DNA of 12,176 nt from JAXDLH01 sp034666705 (GTDB lineage: Bacteria > Chloroflexota > UBA6077 > SHYK01), in NCBI GenBank assembly GCA_034666705.1, contig JAXDLH010000416.1, positions 1 through 12,176 on the forward strand. The letters are read 5' to 3'. Positions 6,776 to 12,176 of this stretch are shown here, piece after piece (the stretch's first letter is position 1; the number at the start of each line of letters is the position of its first letter). The notes below the pieces were generated by a model. That model ran no database searches and was not told the origin of the DNA. It was given only the letters and a program-made list of their open reading frames with translations. Position numbers and translations under genes: made by a program.

Positions 6776-8673
6776 CAGTCCACCAGCCGCAAGCGTGCCG
6801 GCGTAGGGTCCACCGCGACGAGCAGCGGACGCGCCAGGTGGGGGAAGGCGAGGATCGCCTGGCCCGGCGCCAGCCCTGGCAGCCGTCGCCAGAGCGACTC
6901 GTCGATGCCGCTCACGGTGTGCTGCAGGGTGCTCACGACCTGCGGGTCGGCGATCTTGTGCAAGATGTAGCTGTTCACGAGGCCGAAGAGCTGGCGAGGC
7001 AGCGATTGCGGCAACTGGGTCACGAAGACGAGCCCGAGCCAGCGCTTGCGGCCGCGGCGGGCGATGCGCGCCACCTGCTCGAAGAGGTTCTCCATCTGGT
7101 CGAACCGCTCGGCGCTGAGGAACTCGTGCGCCTCCTCGATCACCAGCAGCACGCGGGTTGGCGGCTCGGCGGTGTCGCCCGCGCGCTGCGCCTTTTCGTA
7201 CCTCTCGTAGGCGGCGTCCTGCGCCTCCTGCACGCCGCGCAGCAGATCGGCGATTACCACGTTGTTCAACACCGGGGAGCCAGAGTCCGAGAGGTCGACG
7301 ATCGTCACCCGGCCGGGCTCCAGCAGGTCGGCGTAGTTCAGCGGCGGCGCGTCATCATTCGATCGGTCGAACACGCGCAGGCGATTCAGGCTCCCCAGCC
7401 GGCCGAGCAGCGCCCGCCAGGAGACCGGGCTGGCGGAAAGCTTGGCGCTCTTGATCCGTTGGGCCAGCTTGTCCGGGTGCTCGCGCAGCCTCGGGTCGTT
7501 GGGGTGCAGCCCGTTCAGATCGTCCTTCTCGATCCTGGCCAACGCAGCGGCCACGACGTCCATGAGGAAGCGGAGCTCCAGCCGTGGGTAGCCGCGCTCG
7601 AACTCGTCGATCTCCAGCGCGAGCTGCTCCTGCTCGGCGTTGCCCTTCTTCGGGAAGATGTCCAGGTCGCGCAGCAGCGCCTCGGCGACCTCGTACGCCT
7701 GCATGAACCGCTCTTGCTGTGCCTCGCTGAGCCCCATCACCTCGGCGAGCGCGTACGGGGAGGGCCGCGCGAACTGCAGCGAGAAAGTGGAGCGCGCGGG
7801 GTGGTCGGGGTTCGCGGTGTCGCGGCCGACGAGGTGCAGCAGGTGCACGTTCGGCACGCCCGCGGCCACGCGGCCCCGCTGCGCCAGCGCCGCGAGCATG
7901 CGCGGGTCGTTCGTGGGCTCGTGCAGGAAGGTGTACTCGCCCTCGACGTCGAGCAGGATGACCGCGCAGCCGGTGGCCTGCGCCTGCTGCACGAGCCCGG
8001 CGACGGTCGTGGACTTGCCGCCGCCGGTGGTGCCGAGAATGGCGAGGTGGCGGGGCAGCACGTCCTTGCGCGCCGAGGGCACGGCGACGGTCAGGCTCTC
8101 GTGGCCCACCATCTGGCCAAGGCGGATGTCCCCCTCGAGCTGGAGGGCGGCGGCCATCTCGGCCTCGCTCAGTTGGAACACCGGGCTGTTCGGCAGCGGC
8201 CGGTAGCGCGGCGGCACGAGCGTGCCGTCACGCTCCTCCCCCATGATCTCCACGTGGACGCGGCCGTGGTACGGCGGCACGAAGATCCCGCCCCGGGTGA
8301 CGACGGTGACGAGCACCGTCGAGTCGGCCCGGAGGCCGTCGGGCTCGGCGAAGGGCCCGGCCACGACCGTGCCGACGTAGCTGCGGCCGTCGCCACTGCG
8401 AATGCGGATGAGCGCCTGCGAGGGCGCGTCGCCGATTCGCGCGGCGCTGAGCAGCACGGTCACCAGGTTGTCCTGGCTGCTGGGGGCGTCGAACATCGTG
8501 AAGCCGATGGCGCCATCGCGGAGTGGGTCCGACGGCCAGGTGTTGCCCGCGGCGGCCGCGTCGACGGCGAGCCGCTGCAGCGCCTCCGCAGGCACCGCTT
8601 TGATCATGGTCGCGTCGACAGTGGCGAGGTCGAGCGGCAGGCCGCGCTGGCCGTTGGGTGGTTGGTTATTCAT
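6775..8673 (-). CDS. herA: HerA-type FtsK-HerA superfamily DNA-translocating ATPase
   Basis: HerA forms a hexameric ring that pumps double-stranded DNA into a partner nuclease, typically NurA. The 632-aa protein has an N-terminal beta-rich region up to about 200 (HAS-barrel-like, with YVGTVVAGPF and FVPPYHGRVHVEIMG), then the ATPase: Walker A GTTGGGKST (214-222) preceded by RHLAIL, the LLDVEGEYTF segment (240-249), Walker B LLVIEEAHEFL (509-519) with Glu513 and Glu514, RRGRKRWLGLVFVTQ (539-553) carrying basic finger residues and the sensor glutamine, and a C-terminal LPGLAPGQAILAF segment (598-610). The stretch at about 310-430 is an insert with charged helices. ATG at 8673 was chosen because AGGAG lies seven bases upstream. 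The putative NurA gene lies 100 bases upstream and cas6 follows with a one-base overlap. All nucleotide-binding motifs look intact. A VirD4- or FtsK-type role is less likely, as there are no membrane segments. Confidence 0.9.
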   Translation of the reverse strand: MNNQPPNGQRGLPLDLATVDATMIKAVPAEALQRLAVDAAAAGNTWPSDPLRDGAIGFTMFDAPSSQDNLVTVLLSAARIGDAPSQALIRIRSGDGRSYVGTVVAGPFAEPDGLRADSTVLVTVVTRGGIFVPPYHGRVHVEIMGEERDGTLVPPRYRPLPNSPVFQLSEAEMAAALQLEGDIRLGQMVGHESLTVAVPSARKDVLPRHLAILGTTGGGKSTTVAGLVQQAQATGCAVILLDVEGEYTFLHEPTNDPRMLAALAQRGRVAAGVPNVHLLHLVGRDTANPDHPARSTFSLQFARPSPYALAEVMGLSEAQQERFMQAYEVAEALLRDLDIFPKKGNAEQEQLALEIDEFERGYPRLELRFLMDVVAAALARIEKDDLNGLHPNDPRLREHPDKLAQRIKSAKLSASPVSWRALLGRLGSLNRLRVFDRSNDDAPPLNYADLLEPGRVTIVDLSDSGSPVLNNVVIADLLRGVQEAQDAAYERYEKAQRAGDTAEPPTRVLLVIEEAHEFLSAERFDQMENLFEQVARIARRGRKRWLGLVFVTQLPQSLPRQLFGLVNSYILHKIADPQVVSTLQHTVSGIDESLWRRLPGLAPGQAILAFPHLARPLLVAVDPTPARLRLVD

Positions 8674-8679
8674 GGTGTT

Positions 8680-8684
8680 CTCCT
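8680..8684 (-). promoter_or_regulatory. Ribosome binding site of herA
   Basis: AGGAG on the minus strand lies six to seven bases before the ATG at 8673. It sets the start, since the reading frame stays open through the upstream palindromes and into nurA. Confidence 0.65.
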
Positions 8685-8686
8685 TT

Positions 8687-8763
8687 GGCCTTGAAAGGCC
8701 TTCTCTCCCGGCCTCGCGAGGCCCTCTCCCCGACCCCCCTCCCCAGAAATCGGGGGCGGAGAG
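8687..8763 (-). repeat. Cluster of palindromes between nurA and herA (REP-like)
   Basis: Three inverted repeats follow one another in the 100-base gap. GGCCTT/AAGGCC with a two-base loop lies at 8687-8700. A perfect 14-base palindrome GGCCTCGCGAGGCC lies at 8710-8723. A larger imperfect hairpin spans 8724-8763, with CCCCGA at 8728-8733 pairing TCGGGG at 8750-8755 and an outer CTCTCC/GGAGAG. The last part, with runs of C broken by CTC and the central AGAAAT, recalls small dispersed repeats in GC-rich chromosomes. Strand is given by the surrounding transcript only. It could also attenuate or process the nurA-herA message; there is no U-tract. Confidence 0.5.
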
Positions 8764-8773
8764 CATTGCCAAA

Positions 8774-10006
8774 TCAGTGCGGGTGGCGGCCCGAGAGGTA
8801 TTGCAGGGGCGCGCCGGCGCGGGTGTAGCCGAGCTGGAGCGCGGCGGCGAGGCTCTCGGGGCCGAACGTGACGTCGCAGACTTGCTTGGCCAAATCGAGC
8901 AGCATGGGCGTGCCGCGATGCGGCTGCAGCAGGCCATCGGCCAGGGCGATCAGCGCCGCCTCGTGCGCGTGGTCGACGTGCGCGAAGAACATGTGCGCGG
9001 GGGTGAGCTCGCTGGCACGGTACAGCCCGACGACGACTTGCGAGGCGACCTGGTCGACGAAGCGGCGAATCCACTCCCGGGGTGTGAGCCGCCGGCCGTC
9101 GATCGTGGTGTCGCTCGCCGTGGGCAGGCGGTGGTCGTAGTAGTCGCGGCTCGATTCGATGATGGGCTCGATCGTGTCGCGCAGGGTGCCCACGATGGCG
9201 TACTCCAGCGGCTGCATCGCCCCGGCGATCACGCGCAACAGGCGGGTACTGACCTCCGGTGGCACGTACAAGAACTTGCGGTGGCCGCAGATCAGCTCCT
9301 CCAGCAGCTTCGTCGCCTCGATCATGATGTCCAGCGAGCCAGCGGCGCCGGTCAGCAGCTCGAAGGGGGCTGGGTTCCCGCGGCCCACGCGCCAGGTCGC
9401 GGTGGAGTGGTGCAGCAGGAACGCACGGGTGGCGTATGCGGTAATCGCCTGGCGGGCCAGTTGGCTCAGATCGGCCTGCCGATGCGCCTCCTCGTCATCC
9501 TGGCGGCTGCGCTTTTCGAGCAGCGCCAGCGCCTCCTCAGCGGGGTCGCCGAGCGACTCGTGCAGGTCGCGGCGAAAGATCCGCTGCACCCAGGTGTCCT
9601 GATTTCCCTGGTAGGTCACCAGCCCCACGCCGATCTGGGTGAAGCTGAGCGAGAGCGTCTCATGGGTGAAGGAGGTCGCATCGCACGCCTCGACGGCACC
9701 GGTGAAGAGCAGCCCCTCGTAGATGCCGCGCAGGTCGTCGACCGTGGCCCGGTATACGCCAGCGCCGGGCGGCGCATCGGGCCGGGTGGCGAGGTGTGGG
9801 AACACTTGGGCCCGGATCGGGTTGAGCAGGCGGGCCTCGGCCTCCACTGCGGCCGCGACCCCCGCAGCCACGGTCTCGAGCATCTCGACAGGATCCTCGC
9901 CATGGTGCCAGGATCTAATGTCGAGGATGGCGGCGAGCTGCTCGCCGAACAGCTCCTCGAAGGCGCCGGGGCTCGCGGTGAGTTGGCTGAGATCTGTCGT
10001 GTCCAT
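8774..10006 (-). CDS. nurA: Putative NurA-like nuclease, partner of HerA
   Basis: NurA-family nucleases trim DNA ends fed to them by the HerA ring. This 410-aa protein has a NurA-like core from memory: an acidic motif GAVEACDATSFTHETLSL (103-120, candidate catalytic Asp109), a strand pair IGVGLVTYQG (125-134), a second part around PAPFELLTGAAGSLDIMIEA (212-231) and RKFLYVPPE (243-251), and a C-terminal PAHMFFAHVDHAHEAALIAL (336-355) with histidines, followed by GTPMLLDLAKQVCD. The usual DGS motif is replaced by DATS, so the assignment rests on the overall pattern plus the adjacent herA. It begins at the ATG at 10006; a TTG directly before it is an alternative. It follows the metallopeptidase gene by 49 bases. 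No signal peptide or membrane segment is seen. It could be another defence-type effector nuclease of HerA pairs rather than true NurA. Confidence 0.65.
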   Translation of the reverse strand: MDTTDLSQLTASPGAFEELFGEQLAAILDIRSWHHGEDPVEMLETVAAGVAAAVEAEARLLNPIRAQVFPHLATRPDAPPGAGVYRATVDDLRGIYEGLLFTGAVEACDATSFTHETLSLSFTQIGVGLVTYQGNQDTWVQRIFRRDLHESLGDPAEEALALLEKRSRQDDEEAHRQADLSQLARQAITAYATRAFLLHHSTATWRVGRGNPAPFELLTGAAGSLDIMIEATKLLEELICGHRKFLYVPPEVSTRLLRVIAGAMQPLEYAIVGTLRDTIEPIIESSRDYYDHRLPTASDTTIDGRRLTPREWIRRFVDQVASQVVVGLYRASELTPAHMFFAHVDHAHEAALIALADGLLQPHRGTPMLLDLAKQVCDVTFGPESLAAALQLGYTRAGAPLQYLSGRHPH

Positions 10007-10055
10007 CAATCACTGTTCCGCGCGAACGACGCAAAGTTCGACGTGACGCTCCGGT

Positions 10056-10823
10056 TCATTCGGGCTGCTCCGGCAAGCGGCTGGGCTGCTCCGGCAGGCG
10101 GCGTGGTGGCAGCAGTGCGGCGAATGGGCTGCCGGTCGCCGGGGCGAGCTGATGGGCGTACTCCTCGGCGACGGCGGCCGGCAGTCCAAACGTCGGCCTG
10201 AGCCAGGCGGCGAGTGGCGCCCAACCCTCGGACGCGGGACGCAGTGCCTGGACCACCTCGACCGGCGCCAGCAGCTCGAGCGCCAGCTCATCCGCGCGCT
10301 GCTCGGCGCGGGTGACCGCGTAGCTCCGCGGCTGGCCGGTCGGGGTGCGATCGATGAGGTGCAGTTGCGGCAGCAGCTCGACGCCGGCGAGCGCCGCCGC
10401 GACTCGCTCCGCAGTGCTCGGCGCGCGGCCGCCCCCCATGACGATGAGCGCGCCCGGTCCCACCCGCGCCGCGCCGCGCCGCCGTGGCTCCACGTACTCA
10501 ACGATGAAGTGGGCGACCTCGTGGGCGAGACTGAAGCGGCGCTCGTCCTCCGGGTCGGCGCCGTCGAGGAAGATGAACCCACCCTGTGCGCTGGCATACG
10601 TCGCCGCGCGAAGGGCTCGTCCCTCGGTCACCCCGGGCGCCAGCTCGCGGGTCTCCGAGAGCCACTGGGTTATCGATCCCGTCCATAGCCGCGGCAGGCT
10701 GACGATCGAGAGTGGCGTGGCCCACGAGACTGCGGAGCCGAGGTCGCGGGGGAAATCGGCCGGGGCGCCGCCCGCGGCGTCCCAGAAGCGCCCGGCGGTC
10801 TCCAATACCCACAATGCCGTCAT
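10056..10823 (-). CDS. ImmA/IrrE-type zinc metallopeptidase
   Basis: Members of this family cut a partner repressor in response to damage or mobile-element signals, for example ImmA on ImmR and IrrE/PprI on DdrO. The 255-aa protein carries the zinc motif HEVAH in RRFSLAHEVAHFIVEY (95-110), with a likely third ligand Glu in the helix RAEQRADELALELLAP (about 171-186), exactly the family layout. Upstream strands GGFIFLDG precede the motif as expected. The C-terminus ends in a proline-rich tail with two copies of the heptapeptide RLPEQPS, encoded by a 21-base tandem repeat. It starts with an ATGA overlap on the upstream HTH-like gene (GAGG seven bases before the ATG), so the two are translated together. 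The adjacent small HTH protein is its most probable substrate (inference). Confidence 0.85.
   Translation of the reverse strand: MTALWVLETAGRFWDAAGGAPADFPRDLGSAVSWATPLSIVSLPRLWTGSITQWLSETRELAPGVTEGRALRAATYASAQGGFIFLDGADPEDERRFSLAHEVAHFIVEYVEPRRRGAARVGPGALIVMGGGRAPSTAERVAAALAGVELLPQLHLIDRTPTGQPRSYAVTRAEQRADELALELLAPVEVVQALRPASEGWAPLAAWLRPTFGLPAAVAEEYAHQLAPATGSPFAALLPPRRLPEQPSRLPEQPE
10062..10103 (-). repeat. Two-copy 21-bp tandem repeat in the metallopeptidase gene
   Basis: A GGGCTGCTCCGGCA core occurs at 10062-10075 and again at 10083-10096, with further similarity after it. The period of 21 keeps frame and gives two RLPEQPS units near the C-terminus. It probably arose by slippage. Confidence 0.7.
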
Positions 10824-11218
10824 GGCTCGTCCTCGGGGCCGTCATCCGGGGCGGGCTCGCCCTCCGGCGGCTCGCGGTCGCGTGCGGCTACGAGCCAGAG
10901 GCCGGTGTCCTCCGCGTCGGCCGCGGCGACGATCGCGTAGGCGCTGGCGCGGTTCAACAGCTCGACGAGCACCAGCGCGTCGAGCCCGAAGCGCGTGGCA
11001 ATCCGCTCTACATCGGCGCGAAAGGTGGCGGAGGCGCGGTCCGGGCGGCGGCAGAGCAGCACGAGGGGCAGGTCGGCGGGGGTACAGCCGAGCTGGGCGG
11101 CGAGTGATGCGTCGTCCAGTCCCTCGCGAGTGACGAGTGGCAGGAGCGCACCGGCGAGGAAGAACGGGTCCATCCGTGCCTGCTCGGCTGCGCGGCGCAG
11201 GCGTTGCGTGTCAGCCAT
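10820..11218 (-). CDS. Small HTH-like protein with acidic tail, between sigma factor and metallopeptidase
   Basis: The 132-aa product is not one I recognise by name. Residues 35-58 (DDASLAAQLGCTPADLPLVLL) look like a helix-turn-helix, and about 70-92 (DVERIATRFGLDALVLVELLNRA) like a second helical pair. The last 18 residues are strongly acidic and proline-rich (EGEPAPDDGPEDEP) and could mimic DNA or be flexible. Its ATG overlaps the sigma factor stop by eight bases (ATGGCTGA), and its stop overlaps the metallopeptidase start (ATGA). By analogy with ImmR/ImmA and DdrO/IrrE pairs it may be the repressor or anti-sigma protein that the protease cleaves; no such activity is visible in the sequence itself. 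Confidence 0.7.
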   Translation of the reverse strand: MADTQRLRRAAEQARMDPFFLAGALLPLVTREGLDDASLAAQLGCTPADLPLVLLCRRPDRASATFRADVERIATRFGLDALVLVELLNRASAYAIVAAADAEDTGLWLVAARDREPPEGEPAPDDGPEDEP

Positions 11219-11858
11219 CGGACAAGTCCGGAGGCGCAAGCCGTCGGAGCTGCTTCTTCAACCGGTCCTTCGCCCGGTTCACCATGCGCCGTTGGTCCAG
11301 CTCCGACAGATGCTCGATGCCAAGGATCTTTGCATACGGCACCGTGTGGCGCTCCCCGGCGACGAGCAGTTGGACCAACGCGCGGTCCGGGCCAGGAAAA
11401 TGCTCGTCGAGCCACATTGTCGTCATCATCGTCGCCTCTCTCTGCACCACGAGCTCGGCTGGGTCTGCATCCTCGCTCACCAGAGAGTTCCGCGCGCGTT
11501 CGGAAAGTTCGACAGGGTCGAGGGGCGTCTCATAAGCTGCGCGCCGTGCCCCTCCTTGCCGAGCATTCGCCGCATCGCGGCTTGCGGCCATGTGGAGATA
11601 CGACTCCAGCCCGAGGCGCGCTGGATCGTACTGCTGAGGGCGCTTGGCGAGATCAAGGATCAAGGTAATCGCGATCTCTTCGAGGTCGTGCGGGTCCATG
11701 CGGTGAAAGTGCGCGCAAAGCCAGCTCGTGAGCCTATCCAGATAGCGCTCCGCCAGCTCGCTGGGCGCGGTTGGATCGCCGGCGAGCAGCCGCGCATGGA
11801 GCTTTCGGCCAGCGTCGTCCGTTTCGCCCGGGTGGTCACCTGGCGGGTTCTGGTGCAT
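11211..11858 (-). CDS. RNA polymerase sigma-70/ECF-like factor
   Basis: The 215-aa protein has the ECF-type two-domain layout. Region 2 covers about 19-104: KLHARLLAGDPTAPSELAERY opens it and QQYDPARLGLESYLHMAASRDAANAR has the usual pattern of regions 2.3-2.4. A linker follows (105-140). A region-4-like part (about 143-206) has LVQLLVAGERHTVPYAKILG and a basic helix RRMVNRAKDRLKKQLRRL. It should direct RNA polymerase to a small set of promoters, plausibly its own operon. Start is uncertain: ATG at 11858 fits where the domain begins, but a GTG at 11903 in frame adds 15 residues. Neither has a Shine-Dalgarno sequence. It is the first gene of the cassette, behind a hairpin that closes the previous transcript. 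Confidence 0.7.
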   Translation of the reverse strand: MHQNPPGDHPGETDDAGRKLHARLLAGDPTAPSELAERYLDRLTSWLCAHFHRMDPHDLEEIAITLILDLAKRPQQYDPARLGLESYLHMAASRDAANARQGGARRAAYETPLDPVELSERARNSLVSEDADPAELVVQREATMMTTMWLDEHFPGPDRALVQLLVAGERHTVPYAKILGIEHLSELDQRRMVNRAKDRLKKQLRRLAPPDLSDG

Positions 11859-11905
11859 TAGGCACGCCACATGCTGCAAGCTACGTGGCTGCCATTGTGG
11901 CACAG

Positions 11906-11927
11906 ATTCTGTCTACTGGCGAGTGGT
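11906..11927 (-). promoter_or_regulatory. Possible weak -10 element before the sigma factor gene
   Basis: On the minus strand TAGACA lies six bases before the GTG at 11903. The same six-base distance separates the TACAAT box from the ATG of the UPF0175 gene, and both spacers end in AATCT. The match to consensus is poor and no -35 is seen, so this is only suggestive of a leaderless start. Confidence 0.2.
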
Positions 11928-11942
11928 GAGTGCAGGGGGATG

Positions 11943-11980
11943 CGCCCCGACCCTCAGCCGTCTCGCTGAGGGTCGGGGCG
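11943..11980 (-). terminator. Perfect 16-bp stem hairpin after the substrate-binding protein gene
   Basis: CGCCCCGACCCTCAGC (11943-11958) pairs without mismatch with 11965-11980 across a six-base loop. It lies 13 bases past the TAG of the leftward transporter gene, the typical place of a terminator. There is no U-tract in either direction, so it may act with Rho, or stabilise a 3' end. It separates the chromosomal transporter transcript from the defence-type cassette. Confidence 0.65.
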
Positions 11981-11993
11981 TAGCGTAGGCGTG

Positions 11994-12176
11994 CTAGTCC
12001 ATCGTCCACTCGTGGACGTTGATGGTCGAGTTGCGGCCCAGCCCCTGGTAGACCCGAGGGCCGACGATGCCCTTGCGGTAGACGAAGATGTCGGTGTTGT
12101 AGACGAGGGGGAGATACACCAGGTCGGCGAGCAGCATCTGGTGGAGGTCGGCGGCGCGCTGCTGGCGGAGGTCCGC
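11994..12176 (-). CDS. Peptide-type ABC transporter substrate-binding protein, C-terminal end only
   Basis: I translated the frame by hand: the last 60 residues run from the right window edge to a TAG at 11994-11996. They contain RQQRAADLHQMLLADLVYLP, then LVYNTDIFVYRKGIVGP and a C-terminal INVHEWTMD. That is the typical end of family 5 extracellular solute-binding proteins (a helix pairing with a partly hydrophobic strand ending in P, then a short domain finishing with a tryptophan). These bind oligopeptides or related solutes outside the membrane for an ABC importer. The start and signal peptide are outside the window. Family is fairly secure, substrate unknown. Confidence 0.65.
   Translation of the reverse strand, partial: ADLRQQRAADLHQMLLADLVYLPLVYNTDIFVYRKGIVGPRVYQGLGRNSTINVHEWTMD

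Noticed and set aside
6430..8694. A 754-codon open frame on the plus strand opposite herA and cas6
   Set aside because: It is antisense to two clear genes, is rich in Arg, Ala and Gly with no domain pattern, and is explained by the high GC content.
8402..10201. A 599-codon open frame on the plus strand opposite nurA and the herA start
   Set aside because: Same cause: a GC-driven shadow that crosses several real minus-strand genes and the palindromes.
11219..11231. CGGAC/GTCCG short palindrome just before the HTH-like gene
   Set aside because: Five-base arms inside the end of the sigma factor gene are expected by chance at this GC content; not called an operator.
1..12176. CRISPR array or leader
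   Set aside because: I looked in all intergenic gaps for spaced direct repeats of 20-40 bases and found none; the gaps are too short, so the array must lie outside.

Overview
The window reads almost entirely leftward (minus strand). It looks like an accessory, defence-type region of a GC-rich bacterium. Dense GC-rich coding, dispersed palindromes next to herA and a possible leaderless promoter would fit Chloroflexota (Sphaerobacter/Thermomicrobium-like), but that placement is inference. No rRNA, tRNA, insertion sequence or CRISPR array is visible.

Layout in transcription order (right to left). (1) 12176-11994: the C-terminal end of a peptide-type ABC transporter substrate-binding protein, followed by a perfect 16-bp hairpin that probably ends its transcript. 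(2) 11858-10056: a tight three-gene cassette with overlapping ends: a sigma-70/ECF-like factor, a small HTH-like protein with an acidic tail, and an ImmA/IrrE-type HExxH metallopeptidase. (3) 10006-4716: a NurA-like nuclease, the HerA-type DNA-translocating ATPase, Cas6 and Cas1; herA/cas6 and cas6/cas1 overlap by one and four bases. (4) 4648-4316, plus strand: an orphan UPF0175-type antitoxin that appears to have a leaderless start. (5) 4228-1: a 72-aa unknown protein, a Cas3 with helicase first and HD nuclease last, and a large Cas8-like protein that runs off the left edge.

The most interesting reading is that segments 2 and 3 form one unit: a sigma factor/HTH/protease switch upstream of a HerA-NurA end-processing machine that is translationally continuous with cas6 and cas1. 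No cas2 or cas4 lies in the window, so HerA-NurA could supply the end-processing that Cas4 or RecBCD/AddAB provides in other systems. The Cas3-Cas8 block may be the interference module of the same locus; its cas7 and cas5 and the array would lie to the left. That block looks less GC-rich by eye, so the two halves may have different histories.
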